64,000 nt of DNA, taken from NCBI RefSeq assembly GCF_009909195.1, contig NZ_JAAAMU010000021.1, forward strand, positions 50,760-114,759, in the 5' to 3' direction. The first letter of the stretch is position 1, and each line of letters opens with the position of its first letter. Position numbers and translations under genes: made by a program. Positions 15,920-24,220 of this stretch are shown here, one piece after another. Source of the stretch: Paenibacillus sacheonensis. Its GTDB lineage: Bacteria; Bacillota; Bacilli; Paenibacillales; Paenibacillaceae. A model generated the notes under the pieces. The model saw only the letters and a program-made list of their open reading frames with translations, had not been told where the DNA came from and ran no database searches.

Positions 15920-16305
15920 ACAAGCTGCGGAGGAGCCGGCTTTTAGTGTACAGCAGGGTTGAATCGGTTGGAAAAGCTGCAGCGGCGCAGCTTATAGTGT
16001 ACAGCAGGGTAAAAATCGGGTGGAAAAGCTGCAGCAGCTCAGCTTTTAGGTGCTCAGCAGAGCTGAATGGGTTGGAAAAGCTGCAGAGGAGCAGCTTTTT
16101 GCGTACGGCAGGGCTAATTCGGCCGGAAAAGCTGCAGCAGCGCAGCTTTTAGGCGCTCAACAGGGCTGAATGGGTTGGAAAAGCTGCAGAGGAGCAGCTT
16201 TTTGCGTACGGCAGGGCTAATTCGGCCGCAAAAGCCGCAGCAGCGCAGCTATTAGGCCTCAGCAGGGCTGAATGGGTTGGAAAAGCTGCAGAGGAGCAGC
16301 TTTCC
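15920..16305. repeat. Tandem array A: eight 51-52-bp units, each with an AAAAGCTGC/GCAGCTTTT hairpin
   Basis: The word AAAAGCTGC (or a close variant) starts at about 15920, 15972, 16024, 16076, 16127, 16179, 16230 and 16281, a period of 51-52 bases. Each unit pairs AAAAGCTGC with GCAGCTTTT around about six bases, like a small terminator. Units alternate in type, giving a second period of about 103 bases (GCTGAATGGGTTGG at 16062, 16165, 16267). It fills the space between two convergent gene groups and is not a gene: stops interrupt its frames. There are no CRISPR-like variable spacers. Confidence 0.9.
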
Positions 16306-16326
16306 AGTCCAACGCACGCAGGCGCG

Positions 16327-16383
16327 AAAAAACGCAAAAACCCGCTCGACCGCCGCTCCATGCGAAGCGTCGGCCAAACGGGT
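16327..16383 (-). terminator. Terminator of the 16400-16693 gene
   Basis: On the minus strand, ACCCG and CGGGT close a larger stem, followed by TTTTTGCGTTTTTT. Confidence 0.7.
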
Positions 16384-16399
16384 CCTGAACTGCCGTCGG

Positions 16400-16693
16400 T
16401 CAGTTGTCTTCCTTCGTGTCGTCCGGATGACGGCGCGGATGCTGCAGATGCGCTTCAAGCGCGGTCGTATCCTTCTTCGGCACGAGCCGGGAGTCGGTCT
16501 TGCCCTCGTGATGGTTATCGAAATCAAGCTGCACGAGATCCCATTCCGTCGTGCCCAGCTGCGGATCTGCGGGGAAAACGTCGCCGCGGTTCAGCTTCTC
16601 CTCGCGTCCCCATTCGTTCTTGTAAACGCCATCCACCTCGACAGGTTCGCCGGAGAGGGGCTCCATTTCGAAATGCTCTTGTTTTTCGCTCAT
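16400..16693 (-). CDS. Small conserved-looking acidic protein, unknown function
   Basis: The protein has 97 residues, hydrophilic and acidic, without signal or membrane segment. A central block (GVYKNEWGREEKLNRGDVFP, then LGTTEW) has the look of a conserved domain, and the C-terminus is charged and disordered. ATG at 16693 follows GGAGGAGAACGTT. It is the second gene of a minus-strand pair with the 47-residue protein upstream and is closed by a terminator. I do not assign a function. Confidence 0.7.
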   Translation of the reverse strand: MSEKQEHFEMEPLSGEPVEVDGVYKNEWGREEKLNRGDVFPADPQLGTTEWDLVQLDFDNHHEGKTDSRLVPKKDTTALEAHLQHPRRHPDDTKEDN

Positions 16694-16729
16694 AACGTTC
16701 TCCTCCTGATGGGTTCGAAGCGCTGCCGG

Positions 16730-16873
16730 CTATTGGCCATGCTTCGGCACTGCGGCGCGGTCGGCCTCGGACTGAGCTTGGCTCGCCGCTGCCTTTCCTT
16801 TGCCGGCACGATCCGCTTTGGATTGCGCCCGGCTTGCGTCTCGCTGCAAATGGGAAGGGTGTTCGCCTGACAT
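16730..16873 (-). CDS. Small hydrophilic protein (47 aa)
   Basis: It starts MSGEHPSHLQRDASRAQSKADRAGKG and is rich in Ala, Gln, Ser, Arg and Lys, with no hydrophobic core. ATG at 16873 has AGGAGG nine bases upstream, better than the in-frame ATG at 16918. Size and composition resemble small acid-soluble spore proteins, but no SASP signature is seen. Likely co-transcribed with the gene at 16400. Confidence 0.5.
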   Translation of the reverse strand: MSGEHPSHLQRDASRAQSKADRAGKGKAAASQAQSEADRAAVPKHGQ

Positions 16874-17020
16874 GATGATCGTCCTCCTAACCTGCGATAA
16901 GTCATGAGAATCCTCCATCAGTGTGCCACCAGGCCGTCCAAACTATGTGCGCGGCCGGACGTTCTGTTTCCTGTTCCGCATGATTTTCTTGCTTATGTAC
17001 GATACGCTCCCCAACCCTGA

Positions 17021-17344
17021 TTAAACGAGCCGCAGCCCGCAGCTTGGACAGTAGGCATTCTCGTGCGTCACGGTATCGCCGCAGGCCGGACAAGGCTCGG
17101 CGAAGGATTCGCCATGCTGCTCTGCGAGCCGTTTGCGATGAGCGGCTTCTTCTTCCTCGGCTGCAGCGGCCTCCTGCCGGTTAGAGCTGCCGTTGAACAA
17201 GACCTCCACGAACTGCCGCAGCTGGGAAGCATTGGCGGAATCGTCGGAGGCGAGCTTAAGAATATAGATCATGGCGCCGACGAGCATGCCGGCTCCGGCC
17301 AGGACGATCGTCGTTGCAATCGCATTCATCATGGCGGCGAACAT
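17021..17344 (-). CDS. Single-pass membrane protein with C-terminal zinc ribbon
   Basis: The protein has 107 residues. One hydrophobic helix lies at about 10-30 (TTIVLAGAGMLVGAMIYIL), then a charged helical middle rich in Glu/Ala, then CPACG-x12-CPSCG, a classic zinc-ribbon pair. It lies 19 bases downstream of the TVP38-family gene and is likely co-transcribed. A role as a membrane-anchored adaptor is possible but not shown. Confidence 0.75.
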   Translation of the reverse strand: MFAAMMNAIATTIVLAGAGMLVGAMIYILKLASDDSANASQLRQFVEVLFNGSSNRQEAAAAEEEEAAHRKRLAEQHGESFAEPCPACGDTVTHENAYCPSCGLRLV

Positions 17345-17363
17345 CCTCCTCCGTGCGCAGGGA

Positions 17364-17966
17364 TCAGGTTTGATACCGGCTCTCCATTTTTTTGCCTCCG
17401 AACCACATGACGGCCAGCAGAACGAGCGCCAACAAGATCCGCCAAGGCTGCTCCGTCAAATCGCCGATGTTGAAGCTGAGCAGCGAGACGGTGAAGATCA
17501 TGACGGCCTTGCCCATCAGGATCGCGAGCACGAACGAGCGAAGCGAAATGCCGCTTAAGCCGGAAATGACATTAATGAGCGCTGATGGGGAGAAAGGGAA
17601 GCAGGCAAATAGGAAAATCGGCGTAAAGCCTTTCCGCTCGATGTAGCCGAGCAGCTTCGCCGCCTTCGGAAATCTGCGCCGCAGCCAGCCGCCGAAGTGG
17701 CCGCCGAGCTTGCGGGAGAGCCAGAACAGCAGCAGGGATCCGCTGCAGACGCCGATCCAGGAGTAGAGCGATCCCAGGAACAGCCCGTATATATTGGCAT
17801 TGGCCGCCACGAAGACGAGCAGCGGCAGCACGGGGATGAACGATTCCGCGAACGGAAGCAGAATGCCCGGCAGCGGGCCGAACGCGGAATAGCTCTCCAG
17901 CGTCTTCTGTAAATGCTCCAAATCCATGCCCTTGATCTGTCGGAGCCAGGTTTCGATTAGATTCAA
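17364..17966 (-). CDS. TVP38/TMEM64 (VTT/DedA-superfamily) membrane protein
   Basis: The protein has 200 residues with four to six hydrophobic helices. The VTT domain is recognised from ESFIPVLPLLVFVAANANIYG near the N-terminal third, the polar GGWLRRRFPKA loop, and FPFSPSALINVISGLSGIS, the segment equivalent to the re-entrant loop. Members are implicated in lipid scrambling or transport. The start is TTG 17966, preceded by AAGGA. It heads a pair with the zinc-ribbon membrane protein. Confidence 0.85.
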   Translation of the reverse strand: MNLIETWLRQIKGMDLEHLQKTLESYSAFGPLPGILLPFAESFIPVLPLLVFVAANANIYGLFLGSLYSWIGVCSGSLLLFWLSRKLGGHFGGWLRRRFPKAAKLLGYIERKGFTPIFLFACFPFSPSALINVISGLSGISLRSFVLAILMGKAVMIFTVSLLSFNIGDLTEQPWRILLALVLLAVMWFGGKKMESRYQT

Positions 17967-18280
17967 CTCTCACACGTCCTTCTTGTTCAAGACCGGTAAC
18001 CGGGCATTTGATCGTCCTATGCACGGAGCTGCAGCTACGGCTGAACTTCTCTTTGCGGAAATACGGCATGCCATAGGCTGGCGAACCGGCCAAGCCGAAA
18101 CGCGGCCCGCCGCCGCGGCGGGCATAGGCGGAAGGATGTCCTTCTCATTATATGCAAAGCTGGAACATAAATCCAAGGCGATGGCGCGGGCCGGGTCCAG
18201 CTGATGATGGCAAGCAACATTTTCCACTTGTTTACAGTCTAATAAGGTAATAAGAATACCCTTCAGTCAGAGGTGATCAT
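17967..18280. other. Divergent intergenic region, no gene seen
   Basis: These 314 bases separate the divergent TVP38-type gene and the secreted protein gene. They should hold both promoters; I find no convincing -35/-10 pair, RNA motif or repeat. Frames on both strands here have no ribosome binding site. Confidence 0.5.
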
Positions 18281-18901
18281 GTGATGAAATGGCATACGGC
18301 CGCTATGGGCGCCGCTGTCCTTGTCTTGCTCGCAGGCTACACGGGAGAAGCCTCCACGAGCCATCGGGCTGCCCCGCCGCCGAGAACGATTGCGATCGTG
18401 CATGACGGAGAAGCGGACATGAAGATCTACGGCAGCATCGAACAGGTCGAAGCCGACGCAACGACCATTATCGAAGCGAAGTTAATCGGCGAGAAACCGG
18501 CCAAGCGTTACGTGACAGGTGCGGACGGAACGGTATTGGATAGTTACGCGGTTTCCAAGGTTCAGGTCGCAAAAGTTTATAAAGGAAAATTCAAAGCGGG
18601 CGATATCGTCGAAGTAGCAGAACCGGGCTATAGGCAGGGCGACCGTTACACGACCCATGAAGGGTACAAGGCGATGGATGCCGGAGGCCGATATCTATTG
18701 TTTACCCACACTTCCAATAAAGGCATCGAAGCGATCGTGGGACTGGATCAAGGGAAGTTCGATCTGAACATCACGGAACCGCAGCGGCAAGAACAGCCGG
18801 GCAAGATGACGGAGGCTCAATTCGCGGCGGCGGATTATGTCGGCGATAACGTAAAGCATTTTAACCTCCTGAAGACGGAGGCGTTGGCTAAATATCTATG
18901 A
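18281..18901 (+). CDS. Secreted or membrane-anchored protein, unknown function
   Basis: The protein has 206 residues. An N-terminal signal segment (MKWHTAAMGAAVLVLLAGY) is followed by a globular region. The cleavage region reads LLAGY where a lipoprotein would have LLAGC, so the lipid-attachment Cys is replaced by Tyr. The mature part contains YAVSKVQVAKVYKGKFKAGDIVEV, a beta-strand pattern seen in small exported Firmicute proteins. The start is GTG 18281 or ATG 18284 after GAGGTGAT. It stops 28 bases before the convergent glycosyltransferase. Confidence 0.7.
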   Translation: MMKWHTAAMGAAVLVLLAGYTGEASTSHRAAPPPRTIAIVHDGEADMKIYGSIEQVEADATTIIEAKLIGEKPAKRYVTGADGTVLDSYAVSKVQVAKVYKGKFKAGDIVEVAEPGYRQGDRYTTHEGYKAMDAGGRYLLFTHTSNKGIEAIVGLDQGKFDLNITEPQRQEQPGKMTEAQFAAADYVGDNVKHFNLLKTEALAKYL

Positions 18902-18929
18902 ATGTACGGTTCGCAAGCCAAGCCGGCGC

Positions 18930-20069
18930 TCAAGATTGGCGAACGGAGGTCCTTCTCGTTATAGGCAGGCCTGTGCAGAAGTCCAAGGCAACCGTGACGG
19001 CGGAATCCCGAAAACGGAATTTCCGTGCCCGGATCGCATGCTGCATGCGCAGGACGGGATCATGAAGGAGTTGGACGATCTCCTGCGTAAGCTGCTCCGG
19101 CGTCTCGGTGATTCGGGCCGCGCCCTTGCCCTCAAGGAAGCGCGCATTGTTGCGTTCCTGGCCGGGAACCGGCCGATAGACGAAGATCGGCAGATCAAGC
19201 GAGAGCGATTCGGCGAGCGTGACGCCGCCTGATTTGGTGACGATGCAGGCGGCCTGGGCCATCAGCTCGTGCATGGCTTCGACGTAGCCGAAGACGCGCA
19301 GCCTTCCTTCGGCACCCGCTTCGCCGAACTGCTCCGGCAGGGAGGAAGCCAGCGCTGCATTGCGTCCGCAGACGACGGCGACGGTAAGATCAGGATACCC
19401 AAATAATGGGGAAATCATAGCCGAGACGCCGGAAACGGTTGCTTGCGCTCCCGCCATTACCAGCACGACCGGGCTGCCGATGCGAAAGCCGAACCGTGCG
19501 CATTGTTCCGGATCGACGGAAGCGCTGCGAAAACCGCGGCGGATCGGAATGCCGCTGACGCAAATGCGCCTGCCCGAAATGCCGAGCGCGTGGAGTTCCT
19601 TCTTCATGTCTTCGGTGGGTACGTAATAGCGATCGATATCGGGATGCACCCAGCGGCGGTGAAGATCGAAGTCCGTCACGACGGTACAGGTCGGAATGCG
19701 GAGGCCGGTGCGTTTCTTAAGAGCGGGCATGGCGAGGAGGGGAAAGGTATGGATGACGGCGTCCGGACGTTCCCGCTCCAGAATCCGGCGAAGCCGGCCG
19801 CGGCCGAAGGAATGAAGCCATATCGCGAAGACGGAGTCGTGCTTCATCGGCTTGGTCCGATCGTACAGCCAGCCGTACAGGCCGGGAATCAAGGAATAGC
19901 TTCTCATATATACCCGTCTGGTCACCGCGTTAATCCAGGGATGAGCTTCGGCAAGCAGGTCCACGAGCAGCGGTTCTCCCAGCCCGCGGTCTACGATGGC
20001 TTCGCTTATGGCGCGCGCGGCCTGCAAATGCCCGTCGCCGTAAGAGGCATACAAAATCATGATTTTCAT
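18930..20069 (-). CDS. MGDG-synthase-type glycosyltransferase (UgtP-like)
   Basis: The protein has 379 residues. The N-terminal YASYGDGHLQAARAI is the signature of the MGDG synthase/MurG-like GT28 family, and KSGGVTLAESLSLDLPIFVYRPVPGQE is the nucleotide-sugar and acceptor motif near the C-terminus. B. subtilis UgtP uses UDP-glucose to make glucosyl-diacylglycerol, the lipoteichoic acid anchor; galU at 61788 would make the sugar donor, though far away. ATG 20069 is preferred over GTG 20081 because AGGAGGTG then has proper spacing. Confidence 0.88.
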   Translation of the reverse strand: MKIMILYASYGDGHLQAARAISEAIVDRGLGEPLLVDLLAEAHPWINAVTRRVYMRSYSLIPGLYGWLYDRTKPMKHDSVFAIWLHSFGRGRLRRILERERPDAVIHTFPLLAMPALKKRTGLRIPTCTVVTDFDLHRRWVHPDIDRYYVPTEDMKKELHALGISGRRICVSGIPIRRGFRSASVDPEQCARFGFRIGSPVVLVMAGAQATVSGVSAMISPLFGYPDLTVAVVCGRNAALASSLPEQFGEAGAEGRLRVFGYVEAMHELMAQAACIVTKSGGVTLAESLSLDLPIFVYRPVPGQERNNARFLEGKGAARITETPEQLTQEIVQLLHDPVLRMQHAIRARKFRFRDSAVTVALDFCTGLPITRRTSVRQS

Positions 20070-20189
20070 CGCGAAAAACACCTCCTCACGGAAGCATAGC
20101 GCGGGAATGTCACAGGGCCGTCAGCAAGTTGTGAAGTGATTGTAAGGGGACGAGGAGTTGCCTCGAGATGAGGCAGAATGGATTGCCTA

Positions 20190-20385
20190 GAAAAGGAGAT
20201 GTGGTGCGCGGGTTGTACTTCACGCTCCGCGGAATGGCGAGCATGCAGTGCACAAGGTGCACCTCCTGCTTCGAATATCGCAGAAAAGCGAGACTGTTGT
20301 GCACAAGATGCACCCCATGCTCCGAATATCATAAAATGGCGAGCATGCAGTGCACCAGGTGCACCTCATGCTCCTATTCAAGAAT
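20190..20385. repeat. Tandem array B: 51-bp units with GTGCAC palindromes
   Basis: Between 20070 and 20466 there is no gene. GTGCAC starts at 20248, 20299 and 20350, exactly 51 bases apart, with a degraded fourth unit near 20203. Each unit carries paired palindromes (GTGCACAAGGTGCAC or variants) followed by CTCATGCTCCGAATATC-like text. A single related stretch (GGTGCGCCCCGTGCAC) lies at about 32838. Confidence 0.85.
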
Positions 20386-20466
20386 ATACGACAATGTCGT
20401 TCACCGTCTTAAACCTCGGCTCAAACCTTGCCCTAAGACTTCCAGAAGGCCCAGCCCGCCAGCTTG

Positions 20467-21738
20467 CTAGATCAATATGTTAAACAGCACCGGGTGCTTG
20501 TTCAGCTCCACGAAGCTAAGTCCCTTCAGGTTCATGCGCTCCACCAGCGGTTCGTAATCCTGCGGATTTTTCAGCTCGATGCCGACCAGGGCCGGACCGT
20601 TGTCCTTGTTGTGCTTCTTCGTATACTCGAAACGGGTAATATCGTCGTCCGGTCCCAGCACCTCGTCGAGAAACTCGCGCAGCGCGCCTGCGCGCTGCGG
20701 GAAGCTGACCATGAAATAATGCTTCAGCCCCTCGAACACCAGCGACCGTTCCTTGATTTCCTGCATCCGGTCGACGTCATTATTGCCGCCGCTCACGATG
20801 CAGACGACCGTCTTGCCCGCGATCTGCTCGCGGTACAGATCAAGCGCGGCGATCGGCAGCGCGCCGGCCGGCTCCGCCACGATGGCGTTCTCGTTGTAGA
20901 GGTCGAGCATCGTCGTGCACGCTTTGCCTTCCGGGACAAGCACGATATCGTCCAGCAGCTCGCGGCACATGCGGAACGTCAAGTCGCCGACGCGCTTCAC
21001 CGCCGCGCCGTCGACGAACTTGTCGATCGTCTCGAGCGCGATCACTTCGCCGGCATCGAGCGATACCCGCATCGATGGCGCGCCCTCGGGCTCCACGCCG
21101 ATCAATCTCGTCGACGGAGACACCGCTTTGACGTAAGCGGCAACGCCTGCCGCAAGCCCGCCGCCGCCGATCGTGACGAACACGAAATCCGGCGCCGTCT
21201 CGATCGCCTCCATGATCTCTTTGCCGATCGTGCCGTTGCCGGCGATGATCTTCGGATCGTCGAACGGATGGATGAACGCCAGGTCCTCCTTGCGGCTCGC
21301 TTCGACCGCCTCCCGGAAAGCATCGTCGAACGTATCGCCGGTCAGGACGACTTCCACGTTAGGGCCGCCGAAGAAGGCCACTTGGTTCACCTTCTGGCGC
21401 GGCGTCGTGCTCGGCATGAAGATTTTGCCCGGAATCCCGAGCGTCTGGCAGGAGTATGCGACGCCCTGCGCGTGGTTGCCCGCACTCGCGCAGACGACGC
21501 CGCGCATCAGACGCTCCTCCGGCAGCGATTTGATCAGATGGTACGCGCCGCGCAGCTTGAAGGAGCGGACGACCTGCAGGTCCTCGCGCTTCAGCAGGAC
21601 ATTGCAGCCGTAACGTTCCGACAGCACGCGGTTCTGCTGCAGGGGCGTGCGCGCCGATACTTCCTTCACATGCATTTGAGCCTGCGCGATTTCCGTCAAG
21701 CCCACCGTCAGCGCTTCATAATTTTTCTCGTTCCCCAT
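20467..21738 (-). CDS. ilvA: Threonine dehydratase (biosynthetic)
   Basis: The protein has 423 residues and converts threonine to 2-oxobutanoate, the first step to isoleucine. The PLP Lys lies in SFKLRGAY, the substrate/phosphate loops are ASAGNHAQG and the Gly-rich VTIGGGGLAAG, and SGGNND is near the end of the catalytic domain. The C-terminal ~85 residues (HYFMVSFPQRAGALREFLDEVLG) form the ACT-like regulatory domain of the shorter IlvA type. ATG 21738 is chosen over an in-frame TTG at 21771 because AGGAG precedes it. A T-box leader controls it. Confidence 0.93.
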   Translation of the reverse strand: MGNEKNYEALTVGLTEIAQAQMHVKEVSARTPLQQNRVLSERYGCNVLLKREDLQVVRSFKLRGAYHLIKSLPEERLMRGVVCASAGNHAQGVAYSCQTLGIPGKIFMPSTTPRQKVNQVAFFGGPNVEVVLTGDTFDDAFREAVEASRKEDLAFIHPFDDPKIIAGNGTIGKEIMEAIETAPDFVFVTIGGGGLAAGVAAYVKAVSPSTRLIGVEPEGAPSMRVSLDAGEVIALETIDKFVDGAAVKRVGDLTFRMCRELLDDIVLVPEGKACTTMLDLYNENAIVAEPAGALPIAALDLYREQIAGKTVVCIVSGGNNDVDRMQEIKERSLVFEGLKHYFMVSFPQRAGALREFLDEVLGPDDDITRFEYTKKHNKDNGPALVGIELKNPQDYEPLVERMNLKGLSFVELNKHPVLFNILI

Positions 21739-21784
21739 CGCGTTCCAGCTCCTGTTCTCCGATAAGTTCAACTATCGCGATATG

Positions 21785-22102
21785 CAAAAAAGTCCCGTCC
21801 CTGTAAGGGACGAGACGACTCTCGCGATACCACCCTAGTTCCGCTCCGCGGGCTGCCAAGCTGCCTCGCCAAGAACGACTCTCTGCCGCGTACCAACATA
21901 CGCGCTCCGTGTAACGGCGGATACCGTCCATGCTTACTGCGCGATCGGAAACGTAAGCTCCGACGGTTCGGCGTGGCTTCTCAGGGAGGATGCGTCGTTC
22001 GCGGGCAAACGTCGGCTTTCAGCGGGCGCCGACTCTCTGGGGATTGCCTGATGCATAACGCGCGTGTTCCCATCAACGAGGTTGAATGTTCGGTTGACTA
22101 TT
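21785..22102 (-). ncRNA. T-box riboswitch leader of ilvA
   Basis: On the minus strand the leader shows, in order, a long stem I with AGAGAGTCGGCG and GCTGAAAGCCGAC (the distal AG-bulge region), then the conserved T-box AGGGTGGTATCGCGAGAGT (21836-21818), then a terminator stem GTCTCGTCCC/GGGACGGGAC followed by TTTTTT. Uncharged tRNA binding favours the antiterminator. An ATC (Ile) triplet on the 3' side of stem I (21991-21989) fits an Ile sensor, as expected for ilvA, but I could not place the specifier loop with certainty. Confidence 0.9.
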
Positions 22103-22108
22103 ATCTTT

Positions 22109-22137
22109 GTTATACTCCTGCGCACCTGGAATGTCAA
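22109..22137 (-). promoter_or_regulatory. Promoter of the ilvA T-box transcript
   Basis: On the minus strand, TTGACA (22137-22132) and TATAAC (22114-22109) are 17 bases apart, just upstream of the leader and 26 bases past the PPK2 stop. Confidence 0.85.
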
Positions 22138-22162
22138 CGCTTCGTTGTCCGCGTGCTGCCGA

Positions 22163-22987
22163 TCAACTCTCCTGTGCGTCATCCATGTTAGCCGCTGCCT
22201 TGAAAGGCGCCATGTCCACCTCGGGGTAGGACAGGTCGAGGCCGTCAAGCGCGGATTCCACGATGCGCAGCACCAGATAGTCCCGGAACCACCGGTTGTT
22301 CGCGGGTACGATATACCATGGGCTGCGCTTGGTCGAGGTTGCTTTGAACGCCTGCTCGTACGCCTTCGCGTAGTCCTTCCAGTACCGCCGCTCCTCGAGG
22401 TCGTTCGGGTCGAATTTCCACAGCTTCTCGGGGTTTTCCATCCGCTCTTTGATTTTGCCGAGCTGGAATTCCGGCGAGATGTGCAGGAAAATCTTGACGA
22501 TCGTAATGCCGCTGTCGCTCAGCATTTTCTCGAAATGGCTAATATGCTTCAGCCGCTTGGACGCTTCCTTGCCGTCGATCAGATCATGGACCCGCGTAAT
22601 GAGCACGTCCTCGTAATACGACCGGTTGAACGCGACGATGGCGCCCTTGGCCGGGGCGACCCGATGCGTCCGCCATAGAAAATCATGCGCCGATTCGTCC
22701 GTCGTCGGCTTCTTGAAGCTTTCCGCCCGGAATCCCTGGGGGTTGAGGCCGGCGAGCACCTTTTTGATCACGCCGTCCTTGCCGCTGCAGTCCATGCCTT
22801 GGAACAAAATAAGCAGACCGTTCGTTTTGCCCGCATAGAGTTTCTCCTGATGCTCCTTCAGCTTGTCCTTCAGCTCGTCGAACGCTTCGGCGATCTCTTC
22901 TTTGCCCTTGATGCCCGCCGTATCCTCCGGATCGAAATCCGCCAGAGACATACTTCGTTTCTCGTTCAGCCGATACTTATCCAGCAT
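22163..22987 (-). CDS. Polyphosphate kinase 2 family protein
   Basis: The protein has 274 residues. The PPK2 core is clear: Walker A GMDCSGKDG, the lid region FLWRTHRVAPAKG, FNRSYYEDVL, and YWKDYAKAYEQ near the C-terminus, with WYIVPANNRWFRD at the end. These enzymes move phosphate between polyphosphate and nucleotides; this short single-domain form usually phosphorylates NMP or NDP at the expense of polyphosphate. The start follows AAGGAGG with seven-base spacing. It is followed directly by the separate ilvA promoter. Confidence 0.92.
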   Translation of the reverse strand: MLDKYRLNEKRSMSLADFDPEDTAGIKGKEEIAEAFDELKDKLKEHQEKLYAGKTNGLLILFQGMDCSGKDGVIKKVLAGLNPQGFRAESFKKPTTDESAHDFLWRTHRVAPAKGAIVAFNRSYYEDVLITRVHDLIDGKEASKRLKHISHFEKMLSDSGITIVKIFLHISPEFQLGKIKERMENPEKLWKFDPNDLEERRYWKDYAKAYEQAFKATSTKRSPWYIVPANNRWFRDYLVLRIVESALDGLDLSYPEVDMAPFKAAANMDDAQES

Positions 22988-23185
22988 GATGAAGCCTCCT
23001 TATGACGCATGCGCTCTTGGAATAGGAATCACTAACCGGTTAGCATGGCTTCCGAAACGCGGATTATTCACGGCTCGTTCCTGCGGAGCGCGATGAAAAA
23101 TACGGCGTCATCTGCCGCAACTGATGTGTTACTATGAATTATACTAGAAATCATTTTGCCGCGCTTAGCCGAAAGGGGAATTGCA

Positions 23186-23755
23186 TTGGAAACGACCGTG
23201 CTGCTCGTTCGTCATGCCGAATCGTCCGTCCATCTCGGCGAAGAACGTACGCGAGGACTGACGGCGCAGGGGCTGGAGGACGTGCGCCGGCTGACTGCCG
23301 GGCTTCGGCAAACGCATATCGATGCCGTGATTTCCAGCCCGTATGCGCGTGCGGTCTTGACCGTGCAGGGGATCGCCGATGATCGCGGCTTGCCGGTGCT
23401 GGCCGTAGAGGAATGGCGGGAGAGGCGGCTGCACGGCGAAGACGTTTCATTGCCGAAGGAAGCGTTCCTGGCTGCGATCGGGCGGTCGTTCGCCGACCCG
23501 GACGAGGCGCTGCCAGGCGGAGAATCGTTGCGCGAGGCGCAGGCAAGGGGCTTGCTGGCCTTGCGGGAGCTGCTGCGGGAATATCGCGGAGGTACGATTG
23601 CCGTCGGCACGCATGGTAACTTGATGGTCATGCTGCTGCGGGCATTCGACGCGCGGTATGATTACGCGTTCTGGCAGCGGTTGTCGATGCCTGACGTATA
23701 CCGGCTGACCTTCGGCGAAGACAAGCTTATGGGAGTGGAGCGACAATGGAATTGA
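23186..23755 (+). CDS. Histidine phosphatase (phosphoglycerate-mutase-like) family protein
   Basis: The protein has 189 residues. LLVRHAES is the RHG motif with the phosphorylated His, and GTHGNLMVMLL near the C-terminus holds the second His; SSPYARAVLT lies between, as expected. It is a phosphatase of unknown substrate. The likely start is TTG 23186 after AAAGGGGAA; a longer TTG start at 23156 adds ten residues before the first strand. The last codons overlap the next gene by ten bases, so the acetyltransferase is co-translated. Confidence 0.88.
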   Translation: METTVLLVRHAESSVHLGEERTRGLTAQGLEDVRRLTAGLRQTHIDAVISSPYARAVLTVQGIADDRGLPVLAVEEWRERRLHGEDVSLPKEAFLAAIGRSFADPDEALPGGESLREAQARGLLALRELLREYRGGTIAVGTHGNLMVMLLRAFDARYDYAFWQRLSMPDVYRLTFGEDKLMGVERQWN

Positions 23756-24165
23756 CGTACCGTGAAATGACGATCGACGATTACGAGGCCAGCTATGCGC
23801 TGTGGGCGGCTACGGAGGGCATGGTGCTGAGCAGCTCGGACTCCAGGGAAGAGATCGCGCGCTTTCTGGCGCGCAATCCGGGCTGCAGCTTCGTCTGCGG
23901 CGAGGGAGACCGCCTGCTCGGCACGCTGCTCGCCGGGCATGACGGCAGGCGCGGCTTCCTGTACCATGTGGCCGTCGCGCCGAACCAGCGCGGTCGCGGG
24001 ATCGGCGGCAGCCTCGTGAGGCTCGGGCTGGCCAAGCTGCGCGAGGCGGGGATCGAGAAGTGCCATCTGTTCGTTCTCGCGAGCAACGACGTCGGCAGAG
24101 GCTTCTGGGCAAGGTCGGGCTGGGAGGAGCGGGACGGCATCTTGCTGTTCTCGCGGGATACGTAG
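23746..24165 (+). CDS. GNAT-family N-acetyltransferase
   Basis: The protein has 139 residues and one GNAT domain. YHVAVAPNQRGRGIGGSLVRLGL is the acetyl-CoA-binding motif A, and NDVGRGFWARSGWEERD is motif B. It overlaps the phosphatase gene by ten bases and precedes a second, unrelated GNAT gene. Acceptor unknown. Confidence 0.9.
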   Translation: MELTYREMTIDDYEASYALWAATEGMVLSSSDSREEIARFLARNPGCSFVCGEGDRLLGTLLAGHDGRRGFLYHVAVAPNQRGRGIGGSLVRLGLAKLREAGIEKCHLFVLASNDVGRGFWARSGWEERDGILLFSRDT

Positions 24166-24220
24166 GAATCGGGCAGGGACGTCCGGGCCGGAAATAGGCC
24201 CAGTGGAGGGAAGACGCGGG

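Noticed and set aside
15920..16305. CRISPR-like appearance of regular repeats
   Set aside because: Units are repeated over their full length with no unique spacers, and no cas genes are nearby.
20464..21765. 433-codon plus-strand frame opposite ilvA
   Set aside because: Mirror frame of a clear threonine dehydratase; no motif or ribosome binding site.
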